DNA of 61,968 bases from Gammaproteobacteria bacterium (GCA_026984215.1 JALSSO010000032.1:1-61968); one strand, 5' to 3'. Shown: positions 8,843-21,161, counted from the first letter of the stretch. Notes: generated by a model from the letters alone, not told the origin. A program made the numbers and translations.

Positions 8843-9627
8843 CCGCCATCTACGCCATCGCCAATCAAAAGGGGGGAGTGGGCAAGACCACCACGAGCGT
8901 GAACCTGGCGGCTTCGCTGGCCGCCACGCGCAAGCGCGTGCTCGTGATCGACATGGACCCGCAGGGCAATGCCACCATGGGCAGCGGTGTCGACAAGCAC
9001 GCGGTGGACCGGACCGCCGCCGACGTGCTGCTCGACCGGGCGGGCGTCGCGGAAGCGATGGTGGAAGCGCCCAATGGGGGCTATCACGTTCTGCCGGGCA
9101 ACCACGCGTTGACCGTGGCCGAGGTGGAGCTCATCACCGAGATCGCGCGCGAATTCCGTCTGCGCCAGGCCCTGGAGCCCGTGCAGGACGACTTCGATTT
9201 CATCCTCATCGACTGTCCCCCCTCCCTCAACACGCTCACCGTCAACGCACTGGTGGCCGCGCACGGCGTGATCATCCCCATGCAGTGTGAATACTACGCG
9301 CTGGAGGGGTTGTCGGCGCTGGTCAAGACGATCCAGCGGATCCGCCAGACCGCCAATCCCCGCCTGCGCGTGGCGGGGCTCCTGCGGACCATGTACGATC
9401 CGCGCAACAACCTGTCACACGATGTCTCGGAACAACTCACGCGGCACTTCGGGGATCAGGTGTTCCGCACCATCATCCCGCGCAACGTGACCCTGGCCGA
9501 GGCCCCGAGCCACGGCCGGCCGGTGCTGCAATACGACAAATCCTGCCGCGGTGCCGCCGCCTACCTGGCCCTGGCCGGCGAGCTCCTGCGGCGCAATGCG
9601 GCCGCCGGACGACGCCCGGCCGGTTAG
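8839..9627 (+). CDS. parA: Chromosome-partitioning ATPase ParA (Soj)
   Basis: P-loop ATPase that moves ParB-parS complexes and segregates the origin region. 262 residues. Deviant Walker A KGGVGKTT at residues 11-18, switch I region DMDPQGNATMG, and Walker B FILIDCPPSL. The ATG at 8839 overlaps the rsmG stop (ATGA). It is followed by parB 21 bases downstream in the usual order. Confidence 0.97.
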   Translation: MTAIYAIANQKGGVGKTTTSVNLAASLAATRKRVLVIDMDPQGNATMGSGVDKHAVDRTAADVLLDRAGVAEAMVEAPNGGYHVLPGNHALTVAEVELITEIAREFRLRQALEPVQDDFDFILIDCPPSLNTLTVNALVAAHGVIIPMQCEYYALEGLSALVKTIQRIRQTANPRLRVAGLLRTMYDPRNNLSHDVSEQLTRHFGDQVFRTIIPRNVTLAEAPSHGRPVLQYDKSCRGAAAYLALAGELLRRNAAAGRRPAG

Positions 9628-9648
9628 AGTTGAAAAAGGGGGGAGGCG

Positions 9649-10530
9649 GTGTCCAAGAAACGCAAGGGACTGGGTAGCCTTGGCGTGGACGTTCTGCTCA
9701 GCGCCGTGGGCAAACCCGACGAAGCCGCGATATCGGACGGGGCAGTGGAGTCGCTCGTGCACGTGCCGGTGGAGAAGATCCGCCGCGGGCGGTATCAGCC
9801 GCGGCGGAACCTACGGCCCGAGGCGCTGGAGGAGCTGGCGGCCTCCATCCGCGCGCAAGGCGTGGTCCAGCCCGTGGTGCTGCGGGCGGTGGGCGAGGCG
9901 TATGAACTGGTGGCCGGGGAACGGCGTTGGCGGGCCGCCCAGCTCGCCGGGCTCACCGAGATCCCGGCGGTGATCCGCGAACTGCCGGATCAGGCGGTGG
10001 CCGCCGTGGCCCTGATCGAAAACATCCAACGCGAGGATCTCAATCCTCTGGAGGAGGCCTCCGCCCTGCGCCGCCTGATCGACGAGTTCGGACTCACGCA
10101 CCAGCAGGTCGCCGATGCCGTCGGCCGCTCGCGAGCGGCGGTCAGCAATCTGCTGCGCCTGCTGGAGCTGGCCCCGGAGGCGGCTCGACTGCTGGAGGAA
10201 GGACGGCTCGAAATGGGGCATGCGCGGGCGTTGTTGGCGCTGCCCCGCGAGGCGCAGGGACCCGCCGCCTCCCATGTGGCCGAACGGGGCCTGTCGGTGC
10301 GCGAGACCGAGCGTCACGTGCGTCGCCTGCTCGCGGGGAAGGCCCATCGTCGACACACGGATGACGGCGCTGCTCCGTCCGACCCCCATGTGGCCGACCT
10401 GGAGCGGCGCCTCGCCGAGCGGCTCGGCGCCCGGGTCCAGCTGCGCCACGGTCGCCAAGGTCGGGGCCGGCTCGTCATTCACTACAACAGTCTGGACGAG
10501 CTCGAGGGCGTCCTTTCCCACATCCGCTGA
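9649..10530 (+). CDS. parB: Chromosome-partitioning protein ParB (Spo0J)
   Basis: CTPase and parS-binding protein that spreads around the origin. 293 residues. The N-terminal domain has RYQPRRN, the CTP-binding GERRWRAAQLAG box, and ALIENIQREDLNPLEEA. A helix-turn-helix (THQQVADAVGRSRAAVSNLL) follows, then a C-terminal dimerisation domain. The start is GTG at 9649, preceded by a strong purine run (GGGGGGAGG). No parS site matching TGTTTCACGTGAAACA was seen by eye in the window. Confidence 0.97.
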   Translation: MSKKRKGLGSLGVDVLLSAVGKPDEAAISDGAVESLVHVPVEKIRRGRYQPRRNLRPEALEELAASIRAQGVVQPVVLRAVGEAYELVAGERRWRAAQLAGLTEIPAVIRELPDQAVAAVALIENIQREDLNPLEEASALRRLIDEFGLTHQQVADAVGRSRAAVSNLLRLLELAPEAARLLEEGRLEMGHARALLALPREAQGPAASHVAERGLSVRETERHVRRLLAGKAHRRHTDDGAAPSDPHVADLERRLAERLGARVQLRHGRQGRGRLVIHYNSLDELEGVLSHIR

Positions 10531-10557
10531 GTCTCGCTGGGCGGAACTTCGGCTTTG

Positions 10558-10586
10558 TTGAATGCGTAAATGCGAGTGCGTATACT
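10558..10586 (+). promoter_or_regulatory. Putative sigma-70 promoter of the atp operon
   Basis: TTGAAT (-35, 10558-10563), 17-base spacer, TATACT (-10, 10581-10586; 5 of 6). Predicted start near 10593 leaves an untranslated leader of about 200 GC-rich bases before atpI. No gene was recognised in 10531-10792. Confidence 0.6.
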
Positions 10587-10792
10587 TCCGCGGCCCGCTT
10601 TGCCGGCGCGAGCCCGCCCATCACAGAGCGCAGCCATGCCTGGGGGCGCGAGGTCGGAGGGACGGCCACCGGGACAGGGAGGCGATCCGAAAGGCCGAGG
10701 GCGGGACTCGCGGTCACGCCGTCCAGAGGAGTCGGCGAACAGCGGGCGGGCTGTGATACGGCCCACCGAACGCAGGGCGGGGTCATAACGAG

Positions 10793-11176
10793 ATGTACCA
10801 GCGAGTGGTGTCGGTCCAGGCCGCGGTGGTCCTGCTGGCGGCCGGGGTAGCGGCATGGCTCGCCGGGGTCGATGCGGCCCTCGCGGCGGCGTACGGCGGC
10901 GCGCTGGCCATCGCCAACACGGGCCTGCTCGGCCGGCGTGTGGAGTTGGCCGGAGAACTGGCGAAACGGGATCCGAAGCAAGGCGCCTATGCCCTTTACG
11001 CCGGTGCGGTCCAGCGCTTCGTTCTGGTGCTGGTGGGGCTCGGTCTGGGCATGGGGTGGCTCGGCCTGCGGCCGCTGCCCTTGTTGATCGGGCTCGCGCT
11101 GGGGCAGGCGACCCACATGGCGGTCACGGCCCGGGAAGCCCTTCGGCCCGCGCCGCGCAGGGAAGGACCCGGCTGA
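10793..11176 (+). CDS. atpI: ATP synthase protein I (assembly factor AtpI)
   Basis: 127 residues with four hydrophobic helices (about 7-28, 30-48, 72-92 and 94-111) and a short basic C-terminus, as expected of AtpI, which assists assembly of the c-ring. It is the first gene of a nine-gene atp operon, which is the main support because AtpI sequences are weakly conserved. ATG at 10793. Confidence 0.85.
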   Translation: MYQRVVSVQAAVVLLAAGVAAWLAGVDAALAAAYGGALAIANTGLLGRRVELAGELAKRDPKQGAYALYAGAVQRFVLVLVGLGLGMGWLGLRPLPLLIGLALGQATHMAVTAREALRPAPRREGPG

Positions 11177-11236
11177 AGGGCATGGGTCGTGTGCGGGACT
11201 TGCACTGCAAGCCAACGATTCTCAGGGAGTCCGTGA

Positions 11237-12097
<861 letters not shown>

Positions 12098-12131
12098 GAC
12101 CAAACTCACCCGAATCAGGAGGAAACTTTCC

Positions 12132-12416
12132 ATGGGTCCAGAACAAATCGCCACGATCTACAGCTTCACCGCCATGGGGGTGGGCATCATTCTGGCCGCC
12201 GCCGGTCTGGGATCGGCGCTCGGCTGGGGGCTGATCTGTTCGAAGTTCATCGAGGGTATCGCGCGTCAGCCCGAGATGCGGCCCCAGCTCACGGGCCAGA
12301 TGCTGTTCACCGGCGGCCTGATGGAGGCCTTCCCGATGATCGTGCTCGGCATCTCCATGTGGTTCATCTTCGCCAATCCCTTCATCGGGGCGGCCCAGAA
12401 CGCCGTTGGAGGCTGA
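12132..12416 (+). CDS. atpE: F1Fo ATP synthase subunit c
   Basis: 94-residue hairpin of two membrane helices that forms the rotor ring. Helix 1 has GLGSALGWG and the loop has ARQPE. Helix 2 carries the ion-binding carboxylate Glu65 in GGLMEAFPMIV. Glu65 is followed by Ala, and I see no helix-1 glutamine, so the sodium-binding motif is absent and proton coupling is the likelier reading (inference). Ribosome-binding site AGGAGG precedes ATG 12132. Confidence 0.97.
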   Translation: MGPEQIATIYSFTAMGVGIILAAAGLGSALGWGLICSKFIEGIARQPEMRPQLTGQMLFTGGLMEAFPMIVLGISMWFIFANPFIGAAQNAVGG

Positions 12417-12456
12417 TCCCGGGCAATCGTTCGCTTTCTGACCGCAGGATTCAGGT

Positions 12457-12927
12457 ATGAACGTAACCGCCACGCTCATCGGCCAGATTCTGACCTTCGC
12501 CGTCCTGGTGTGGTTCATCAAGGGTGTCCTCTGGGAGCCGATGCTCAAGGTCCTGGAGGATCGCAGGCGCCGCATCGCCGACGGACTCGCCGCCGCCGAA
12601 CGCGGCCGCCACGAGAAGGAGCTGGCCGAGCAGAAGGCCAAGGAACGGATCCAGGAGGCCAAGCAGCAGGCCGCCGAGATCATCGCCCTGGCACAGAAGC
12701 GTGCCAACGAGGTGGTGGAAGAGGCCAAGGAGTCGGCCCGCGAGGAGGCCGAGCGGATCAAGGCCGGCGCCATGGCGGAGATCGAGCAGGAACTACACCG
12801 TGCCCGTGAGGAGCTGCGTCAGCAGGTGGGGCGGCTGGCCGTGGAGGGGGCACAGAAGATCCTGGCCAAGGAGATCGACGCCGAGGCCCATTCCAAGCTG
12901 CTGCAGCAGCTCGCCACGGAACTCTGA
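12457..12927 (+). CDS. atpF: F1Fo ATP synthase subunit b
   Basis: Peripheral-stalk subunit of 156 residues. One N-terminal membrane helix (TATLIGQILTFAVLVWFIKG) is followed by a long charged coiled coil rich in Glu, Lys and Ala. The length is exactly typical of gammaproteobacterial b subunits. It sits between atpE and atpH in the conserved order; atpH begins three bases after its stop. Confidence 0.96.
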   Translation: MNVTATLIGQILTFAVLVWFIKGVLWEPMLKVLEDRRRRIADGLAAAERGRHEKELAEQKAKERIQEAKQQAAEIIALAQKRANEVVEEAKESAREEAERIKAGAMAEIEQELHRAREELRQQVGRLAVEGAQKILAKEIDAEAHSKLLQQLATEL

Positions 12928-12930
12928 TCC

Positions 12931-13467
12931 ATGGCCGAGACCATCACCGCAGCGCGACCCTACGCCCGTGCCGCGTATCGCTACGCCAAGGAGCACGATC
13001 TCCTCGATGCGTGGTCGGACATGCTCGCGTTTCTGGCGGCCGTGGTGCGGGATCCCCAGGTCCGTGCCCTGCTGGACAGCCCGTCGCTGACCGCGCAACG
13101 CCGCGCGGCGCTGCTGGAGCAGCTGGCCGCCGATCACGTGGCCCCGGGCGGGGCAAACTTTTTGCGCCTGCTGGCCGAATACCGCCGGCTCGGCATCGTG
13201 CCGGAGATCGGGCGGCTGTTCGAGCAACTTCGCGCCGACGACGAAGGCGTGGTGGAGGCGGAGATCATCTCCGCGAGGCGGCCGCGCAAGGCGGACGTGG
13301 AGCGAATCACGGCGGCCTTGCGGGCAAGGCTCGGTCGGGAGGTCCGCGTCACCACACGGGTGGATGGCAGCCTCGTCGGCGGCGCCGTCGTCCGGGCGGG
13401 CGATCTCGTCATCGATGGCTCGGTGCGGGGCCGCCTGAAACAGCTTGCCAGTGCCCTGACCCGCTGA
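12931..13467 (+). CDS. atpH: F1Fo ATP synthase subunit delta
   Basis: 178-residue connector between the b stalk and the F1 head. The N-terminal domain begins TAARPYARAAYRYAKEHDLL, and the C-terminal end GSVRGRLKQLASALTR is the delta/OSCP signature. ATG at 12931, three bases after atpF. Confidence 0.96.
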   Translation: MAETITAARPYARAAYRYAKEHDLLDAWSDMLAFLAAVVRDPQVRALLDSPSLTAQRRAALLEQLAADHVAPGGANFLRLLAEYRRLGIVPEIGRLFEQLRADDEGVVEAEIISARRPRKADVERITAALRARLGREVRVTTRVDGSLVGGAVVRAGDLVIDGSVRGRLKQLASALTR

Positions 13468-13500
13468 GGCGCGCGCCGGCGTTCAAGAGGAAACCGAAAC

Positions 13501-15042
13501 ATGCAACTCAATCCCACCGAAATCAGCGAACTGATCAAGCAGCGGATCGAGAACTTCGAGGTGACCGCCGAGGCCCGCACGGAGGGTACGGTGGTGGCGG
13601 TCAGCGACGGCATCGTGCGTATCCATGGCCTGGCCGACGTGATGGCCGGTGAGATGATCGAGTTCCCCGGCGATACTTACGGTCTGGCGCTGAATCTGGA
13701 TCGGGATTCGGTCGGCGCCGTGGTGCTGGGCGATTATCAGCACATCAGCGAGGGAGACACCGCGCGTTGTACGGGCCGGATCCTCCAGGTGCCCGTGGGC
13801 AAGGCCCTGCTGGGCCGGGTCGTGAATCCTCTGGGAGACCCCATCGACGGGCGCGGGCCGATCGAGGCCGAGGGCTACGAGCCCATCGAGAAGATCGCCC
13901 CGGGTGTCATCGAACGCCAGTCGGTCTCGCAGCCGGTCCAGACGGGGCTCAAGGCCATCGACGCCATGACGCCCATCGGCCGGGGTCAGCGCGAGCTCAT
14001 CATCGGCGACCGCCAGACCGGCAAGACGGCGGTGGCCATCGACACCATCATCAACCAGAAGGGCAAGGACATCACCTGCATCTACGTGGCCATCGGACAG
14101 AAGGCCTCGTCGGTGGCCAACGTGGTGCGCAAGCTGGAAGAGCACGGCGCCATGGAGCACACCATCGTGGTGGCGGCCACGGCCGCCGAGTCTGCGGCGC
14201 TGCAGTACATCGCCCCGTATGCCGGCTGTGCCATGGGCGAATATTTCCGCGACCGGGGCGAAGACGCGCTCATCATCTACGACGATCTCACCAAACAGGC
14301 CTGGGCCTACCGCCAGGTGTCCTTGTTGCTCCGGCGCCCGCCGGGACGTGAGGCCTATCCCGGCGACGTGTTCTACCTCCACTCCCGGCTCCTGGAGCGC
14401 GCGGCTCGAGTCAATGCGGAGTATGTGGAACGCATGACGGACGGCAAGGTCAAGGGTCGCACCGGTTCGCTCACCGCCCTGCCCATCATCGAGACCCAGG
14501 CCGGTGACGTGTCCGCCTTCGTGCCCACGAACGTGATCTCCATCACGGACGGGCAGATCTTCCTGGAATCGGATCTGTTCAACGCGGGCATCCGCCCGGC
14601 CATCAACGCGGGTCTGTCGGTCTCGCGCGTGGGCGGCGCGGCGCAGACCAAGATCATCAAGAAGCTCGGCGGCGGCGTGCGCCTGGCGCTGGCGCAATAC
14701 CGGGAACTGGCCGCGTTCTCCCAGTTCGCCTCCGATCTGGACGAGCAGACCCGCAAGCAGCTCGAACGCGGCGAGCGGGTCACCGAGCTCATGAAGCAGC
14801 CCCAGTATCATCCGCTCAGCGTGGCGGAAATGGCGATCTCCCTGTTCGCCGCCAACGAGGGCTATCTGGACGACGTGGACGTCAAGAAGGTGGTGGATTT
14901 CGAGGCGGCGTTGCACAGCTACATGAACAGCGAGCACGCCGAGCTCATGGCGCAGATCAACGAGAGCGGCGACTGGAACGAGGAGATCGAACAGGCGTTC
15001 CGCGGGGCTCTGGACGATTTCAAGGCCAACCACACCTGGTGA
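13501..15042 (+). CDS. atpA: F1Fo ATP synthase subunit alpha
   Basis: Regulatory nucleotide-binding subunit of F1; 513 residues. It starts [20 protein letters not shown] and has the P-loop [11 protein letters not shown], then the conserved stretch with [20 protein letters not shown], and [17 protein letters not shown] near the C-terminal domain. Good spacing from an AAGAGGAAA ribosome-binding site. Part of atpIBEFHAGDC. Confidence 0.98.
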   Translation: MQLNPTEISELIKQRIENFEVTAEARTEGTVVAVSDGIVRIHGLADVMAGEMIEFPGDTYGLALNLDRDSVGAVVLGDYQHISEGDTARCTGRILQVPVGKALLGRVVNPLGDPIDGRGPIEAEGYEPIEKIAPGVIERQSVSQPVQTGLKAIDAMTPIGRGQRELIIGDRQTGKTAVAIDTIINQKGKDITCIYVAIGQKASSVANVVRKLEEHGAMEHTIVVAATAAESAALQYIAPYAGCAMGEYFRDRGEDALIIYDDLTKQAWAYRQVSLLLRRPPGREAYPGDVFYLHSRLLERAARVNAEYVERMTDGKVKGRTGSLTALPIIETQAGDVSAFVPTNVISITDGQIFLESDLFNAGIRPAINAGLSVSRVGGAAQTKIIKKLGGGVRLALAQYRELAAFSQFASDLDEQTRKQLERGERVTELMKQPQYHPLSVAEMAISLFAANEGYLDDVDVKKVVDFEAALHSYMNSEHAELMAQINESGDWNEEIEQAFRGALDDFKANHTW

Positions 15043-15093
15043 GCTTCCACGCCCGGCGGGCCCTGGCAATCCAACCGAGGTGATACGACAGAC

Positions 15094-15957
15094 ATGGCCG
15101 GCGAGAAAGAGATCCGCACCAAGATCCGGAGTATCCAGAGCACACAGAAGATCACCAAGGCCATGGAGATGGTCGCCGCCTCCAAGATGCGCAAGGCGCA
15201 GGAGCGCATGTTGGCCTCGCGGCCCTATGCGGAGAAGATCCGCGGCGTGATCGGCCATCTGGCCCTGGCGCACCCCGAATACCGCCATCCATATCTGGTG
15301 GAGCGCGAGGCGGTCAGGGCGGTCGGGTTCATCGTGATCTCCACCGACCGTGGGCTGTGCGGCGGGTTGAACATCAACCTGTTCAAAAAGGCCGTCGCCG
15401 CCGTTCAACAGTGGCGGGAACGCGGCGCCGAGGTGCGGTTCTGCCTGATCGGCGCCAAGGCGATGGGTTTTTTCCGCCGCGTCGGAGGTGAGGTGGTCTC
15501 GCACGCGGACCACTTGGGGGACCAGCCGCACATCGCGGACCTGATCGGCACCGTGAAGGTGATGCTGGACGCCTACGACGAGGGCCGGATCGACCGCCTC
15601 TACCTGGTGGAGAATCGGTTCGTCAATACGATGACGCAGACGCCCACGGTGACCCAGCTCCTCCCGGTGGTCCCGGCCGAGGACGATGCGCTGCGTCACC
15701 ACTGGGACTACATCTACGAGCCGGACGCGCGGGACGTCCTGGACGGCCTGCTGATGCGTTACGTCGAGGCTCAGGTCTATCAAGGGGTGGTGGAGAACGT
15801 GGCCTGCGAGATGGCCGCCCGCATGGTGGCCATGAAGGCGGCCTCCGACAACGCCTCCACGCTCATCGACGACCTGCAGCTCGCCTACAACAAGGCCCGT
15901 CAGGCGGCGATCACCCAGGAGATATCGGAAATCGTCAGCGGCGCGCAGGCGGTGTGA
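15094..15957 (+). CDS. atpG: F1Fo ATP synthase subunit gamma
   Basis: Central rotor shaft; 287 residues. It begins [20 protein letters not shown] followed by [16 protein letters not shown]. It contains [17 protein letters not shown] and ends [20 protein letters not shown], all family signatures. It lies 51 bases after atpA. Confidence 0.98.
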   Translation: MAGEKEIRTKIRSIQSTQKITKAMEMVAASKMRKAQERMLASRPYAEKIRGVIGHLALAHPEYRHPYLVEREAVRAVGFIVISTDRGLCGGLNINLFKKAVAAVQQWRERGAEVRFCLIGAKAMGFFRRVGGEVVSHADHLGDQPHIADLIGTVKVMLDAYDEGRIDRLYLVENRFVNTMTQTPTVTQLLPVVPAEDDALRHHWDYIYEPDARDVLDGLLMRYVEAQVYQGVVENVACEMAARMVAMKAASDNASTLIDDLQLAYNKARQAAITQEISEIVSGAQAV

Positions 15958-15983
15958 CCCGCGCAGCGCCCGGCAGTCCATAG

Positions 15984-17384
<1,401 letters not shown>

Positions 17385-17408
17385 CCGCTATTGCGCCGAG
17401 GTGTCACC

Positions 17409-17834
17409 ATGGCCATGACCCTGCATGTGGATATCGTCAGCGCCGAGGAGGAGATCTTCTCGGGCACGGCCAACATGGTCTTCGCTCCCGCGGAGATGGG
17501 CGAAGTCGGTATCCTGCCCCGTCATTCGCCCCTGATCGCCCGCCTCAAGCCTGGCGAGGTACGCGTGCAGGTCGAAGGTCAGGAGGATCAATATTTCTTC
17601 GTCTCGGGGGGCTTGTTGGAGGTGCAACCGCATGTGGTGACGGTGCTCGCCGACACGGCCGTGCGCGCCCGGGACCTGGACGAGGCCCAGGCGCTGGAGG
17701 CCAAGCGTCGCGCCGAAGAGGCACTGAAAAACCGCAAGTCGGAATTCGACGAGGCCAAGGCCCTGGCCGATCTCGCCGAGGCGGCCGCGCAACTCCGCCT
17801 ACTGGAGAAGATTCGCAAGCGTGGCCTGAAGTAG
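17409..17834 (+). CDS. atpC: F1Fo ATP synthase subunit epsilon
   Basis: 141 residues: N-terminal beta barrel (TLHVDIVSAEEEIFSGTA, GEVGILPRHSPLIA) and C-terminal helical hairpin that can inhibit ATP hydrolysis. The frame is open a few codons upstream, but ATG at 17409 is preceded by GAGG and matches the family start. Last gene of the atp operon; glmU starts 29 bases on. Confidence 0.97.
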   Translation: MAMTLHVDIVSAEEEIFSGTANMVFAPAEMGEVGILPRHSPLIARLKPGEVRVQVEGQEDQYFFVSGGLLEVQPHVVTVLADTAVRARDLDEAQALEAKRRAEEALKNRKSEFDEAKALADLAEAAAQLRLLEKIRKRGLK

Positions 17835-17863
17835 CACCCGAGCCCGAGTCGTCGTTGCGAGTC

Positions 17864-19246
17864 ATGTCCCCCTCCCCCTCTCTGCTGGCCCCTGTCGTCC
17901 TAGCCGCGGGTCAGGGGACGCGGATGCGCAGCCGCGTCCCGAAAGTGCTCCACAGCCTGGCCGGCCGCCCCATGCTCGCCCACGTCCTGGAGACGGCCGA
18001 GTCGCTCGGCTCCGAGACCGTGCACGTGGTCTACGGCTTCGGTGGGGAGCGGGTTGCGCAGGCCCTGGCGGGGCCATCCCGCCGTTGGCACCTCCAGCGG
18101 GAACAGCTTGGCACAGGCCACGCCGTGGCCCAGGCCCTGCCCGCCATCGAGGACGCGGCGTTGGTCCTGGTGCTCTACGGGGACGTGCCGCTGCTGCGCA
18201 GGGAAACGCTGGCGGAACTGGTGGCTGCGTGGCCGGAAGGGGGCATCGCACTGCTCACCGCGCGGCTGGAGGACCCGACCGGATACGGCCGGATCCTGCG
18301 CGGCGCGGACGGTTCGGTGGAACGGATCGTGGAGGAACGCGATGCCACCGAGTCCGATCGGGCCGTCGACGAGGTCAACACCGGGATCCTGGTGGCGAGG
18401 GCGGCCGAGCTGCGCGGATGGGTCGCGGCGTTGCGCCCCGACAACGCTCAATCCGAGTACTATCTCACCGATTGCATCGCGCTGGCGCGCGCCGCGGGAC
18501 GGCCGGTGACGGCCGTCCCGGCCCGGGACCCCGAAGAAGTCATGGGCATCAACGACCGCGTCCAGTTGGCCCGCTGTGAGCGGGTGTTGCAGGGACGTAT
18601 GGCGCGGGACCTCATGCAGGCCGGAGTGACCCTGCGCGATCCGGCACGGCTGGACGTGCGGGGGCGGGTGCAGGCCGGCTGCGACGTGGAGATCGACGTG
18701 GGTGTGGTCTTGGAGGGAGAGGTGCGCTTGGGTGACCGGGTCCGGATCGGTCCCGGTTGTGTGCTGCGCGACGTCACGGTGGAGGAGGATGCCGAAATCC
18801 TCCCCTACAGCGTGGTGGAACAGGCTCGCATCGGTCCCGGGTGCCGCGTGGGCCCGTTTGCGCGCATCCGCCCCGGTACCGATCTGGCCGGGACGGTGCA
18901 CGTCGGCAATTTCGTGGAGATCAAGAACAGCCGGATCGGCCGTGGGTCCAAGGTCAACCACCTGAGCTACGTGGGCGACACGGAGATGGGCGCGGGCGTG
19001 AATGTCGGTGCCGGCACCATCACCTGCAACTATGATGGGGCCCAAAAGCATCGCACCCGCGTGGGTGACGACGCCTTCATCGGATCCAACACGGCACTGG
19101 TCGCTCCCGTGGAGGTGGGCCGGGGCGCCACCATCGGTGCCGGATCGGTCGTCACACGGGATGCGCCGGCCGGTACGCTAACGCTGGCACGGGCCCGGCA
19201 GACTACGGTGCCCGGTTGGCAACGGCCGCGCAAGCCGCGTTCGTGA
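17864..19246 (+). CDS. glmU: Bifunctional UDP-GlcNAc pyrophosphorylase / GlcN-1-P acetyltransferase
   Basis: Makes UDP-GlcNAc for peptidoglycan and lipopolysaccharide. 460 residues. The N-terminal uridyltransferase domain has VLAAGQGTRMRSRVPKVLH and YGDVPLL. The C-terminal left-handed beta helix of hexapeptide repeats carries GNFVEIKNSRIGRGSKVNHL and GAGTITCNYDGAQKHRT with the acetyl-CoA site. ATG 17864 is preferred over a TTG three codons earlier. Downstream of atpC and upstream of glmS, a common gammaproteobacterial order. Confidence 0.97.
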   Translation: MSPSPSLLAPVVLAAGQGTRMRSRVPKVLHSLAGRPMLAHVLETAESLGSETVHVVYGFGGERVAQALAGPSRRWHLQREQLGTGHAVAQALPAIEDAALVLVLYGDVPLLRRETLAELVAAWPEGGIALLTARLEDPTGYGRILRGADGSVERIVEERDATESDRAVDEVNTGILVARAAELRGWVAALRPDNAQSEYYLTDCIALARAAGRPVTAVPARDPEEVMGINDRVQLARCERVLQGRMARDLMQAGVTLRDPARLDVRGRVQAGCDVEIDVGVVLEGEVRLGDRVRIGPGCVLRDVTVEEDAEILPYSVVEQARIGPGCRVGPFARIRPGTDLAGTVHVGNFVEIKNSRIGRGSKVNHLSYVGDTEMGAGVNVGAGTITCNYDGAQKHRTRVGDDAFIGSNTALVAPVEVGRGATIGAGSVVTRDAPAGTLTLARARQTTVPGWQRPRKPRS

Positions 19247-19307
19247 CTCGCCCATGCAGACCGCTTCATCGAAGCGACCTCGGACCGGAATGAACGGGTA
19301 GCGGATC

Positions 19308-21143
19308 GTGTGTGGCATCGTCGGTGCGGTGGCCGAGCGCAACGTGGTCCCCATTTTGCTGGAGGGCCTACGGCGGCTCGAGTACCGGGGTTACGACTCC
19401 GCCGGTCTTGCCGTGGTGGATGGTGGCCGCCTGCACCGGGTGCGCGCGGTGGGGAAGGTGGCGCAGCTGGAGGCGGCGCTCGCCGCCCATCCGATATCCA
19501 GCCGCACCGGCATCGCGCACACCCGTTGGGCCACCCATGGCGTGCCGAGCGAGCGCAACGCCCATCCGCACCTCGGGGGCGACACGATCGCGGTGGTGCA
19601 CAATGGAATCATCGAAAACCATCAGGCGCTGCGGGCCGAGCTCCACGACCTGGGGATCGTCTGTTCCTCGGACACCGACTCGGAAGTGGTCGCCCAATGG
19701 ATCGCGGTGGAGCGCAACCGCGCGGATTCCCTGGTGGAGGCGGTGCGCAATGTGGTGGCTCGGATCGAGGGAACCTTCGCCCTGGGTGTGGTGGATGCGT
19801 CGACACCGCACGAGGTGGTGGGCGCGCGCCGGGGCAGCCCGCTGGTGGTCGGCATCGGTGTGGGTGAGTGTTTCCTGGCCTCGGACCTGAACGCGCTCCT
19901 TCCGGTCACCCAGCGTGTGGTCTATCTCGAGGATGGCGACCTGGTGCGCTTGCGCACCGACGGCCCGAGCATCTGGGACGACACCGGCAAGGCGGTCGAT
20001 CGGCCGGTCCGGGAGGCGGCGCTGGGCGTGCGGGCCGCCGAACGCGGGCCTTACCGCCACTTCATGGGCAAAGAGATCTTCGAGCAGCCGGCGGCCATCG
20101 CGGAGACCCTGGAAGGCCGGCTCGTCGGACGGCGCGTGCCGCCCCAGATCCTGGGTCCGGATGCCGAGGCCTGGCTGGAAGCGGTGCGCAACGTGGAGAT
20201 CGTGGCCTGTGGCACCAGCTTCCATGCGGGACTGGTCGCGCGTTACTGGATGGAGGCCATCGCCGGTGTCCCCTGCCACGTGGAGGTGGCCAGCGAGTAC
20301 CGCTACCGCCGCCATGCCCCGTTGGAAGGCAACCTGCTGATCACCGTTTCGCAGTCCGGGGAGACGGCCGATACGCTGGCCGCCCTGCGCAAGGCGCGCG
20401 ACGAAGGGGCCTTCCTGCACAGTCTGTGCATCTGCAACGTCCCGGAGAGCTCGCTGGTCAGGGAGTCGGACGGGGTCCTCATGACCCATGCGGGTCCCGA
20501 GATCGGCGTGGCCTCCACCAAGGCCTTCACCACCCAGCTCGTGGCGCTGCTCCTGGTGGTGGTCACCCTCGCCCGCCGTCTCGGGCGCATCGACGCGCGG
20601 GAGGAGGCCGCCTTGGCGGCCCTGCTGCGTAATCTACCGGCGCGGGTGGAGGCGGCGCTGCGCCTGGACGAGCCCATCCGACGCTGGGCCGAGCAATTGG
20701 CCGTGCGCGAGCACGCCCTGTTTCTGGGTCGCGGTATGCACTATCCCGTCGCCATGGAAGGCGCCCTGAAGCTCAAGGAGATCTCCTACATTCATGCGGA
20801 GGCCTACGCCGCCGGGGAGCTCAAGCACGGACCCCTCGCCCTGGTGGACGGCGACATGCCCGTGGTCGCCGTGGCGCCCAACGACGAACTGCTCAGGAAA
20901 CTGGAATCCAACCTGGAGGAGGTCCGCTCCCGGGGCGGGGAACTCTATGTGTTCGCGGACCAGGACAGCGGTATCCGCTCCGGTGACGGGGTGCGGGTGC
21001 TGAACGTCGCCCCCACCGAGGACGTCATCGCGCCCATCGTCTTCACCGTGCCGTTGCAGTTGCTGGCCTATCACACGGCCGTGCTCAAGGGCACGGACGT
21101 GGATCAGCCGCGCAATCTCGCCAAGTCCGTGACCGTCGAGTGA
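19308..21143 (+). CDS. glmS: Glutamine-fructose-6-phosphate aminotransferase (isomerizing)
   Basis: Makes glucosamine-6-phosphate from fructose-6-phosphate and glutamine, the step feeding GlmM and GlmU. 611 residues. It starts MCGIVGAV with the nucleophilic Cys directly after the initiator Met, then GIAHTRWATHG. Two SIS domains follow (SQSGETADTLAALRKA; ALKLKEISYIHAEAYAAGEL), and it ends LAKSVTVE. GTG start at 19308. No glmS ribozyme was seen in the 61-base gap after glmU. Confidence 0.98.
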   Translation: MCGIVGAVAERNVVPILLEGLRRLEYRGYDSAGLAVVDGGRLHRVRAVGKVAQLEAALAAHPISSRTGIAHTRWATHGVPSERNAHPHLGGDTIAVVHNGIIENHQALRAELHDLGIVCSSDTDSEVVAQWIAVERNRADSLVEAVRNVVARIEGTFALGVVDASTPHEVVGARRGSPLVVGIGVGECFLASDLNALLPVTQRVVYLEDGDLVRLRTDGPSIWDDTGKAVDRPVREAALGVRAAERGPYRHFMGKEIFEQPAAIAETLEGRLVGRRVPPQILGPDAEAWLEAVRNVEIVACGTSFHAGLVARYWMEAIAGVPCHVEVASEYRYRRHAPLEGNLLITVSQSGETADTLAALRKARDEGAFLHSLCICNVPESSLVRESDGVLMTHAGPEIGVASTKAFTTQLVALLLVVVTLARRLGRIDAREEAALAALLRNLPARVEAALRLDEPIRRWAEQLAVREHALFLGRGMHYPVAMEGALKLKEISYIHAEAYAAGELKHGPLALVDGDMPVVAVAPNDELLRKLESNLEEVRSRGGELYVFADQDSGIRSGDGVRVLNVAPTEDVIAPIVFTVPLQLLAYHTAVLKGTDVDQPRNLAKSVTVE

Positions 21144-21161
21144 CGCGCTGGAGGCCCTCCT

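Noticed and set aside
8839-10530. A parS site in or near parAB
   Set aside because: Every CACGTG seen by eye in the window (for example in the stretch near 48097-48103) lacks the flanking TGTTT/AAACA arms.
13483-15981. An 832-codon minus-strand frame opposite atpA and atpG
   Set aside because: Complement of highly conserved ATP synthase genes; His/Asp/Val-rich shadow composition.
19247-19307. glmS ribozyme ahead of glmS
   Set aside because: The gap is only 61 bases, with no ribozyme core; that element is a Gram-positive feature.
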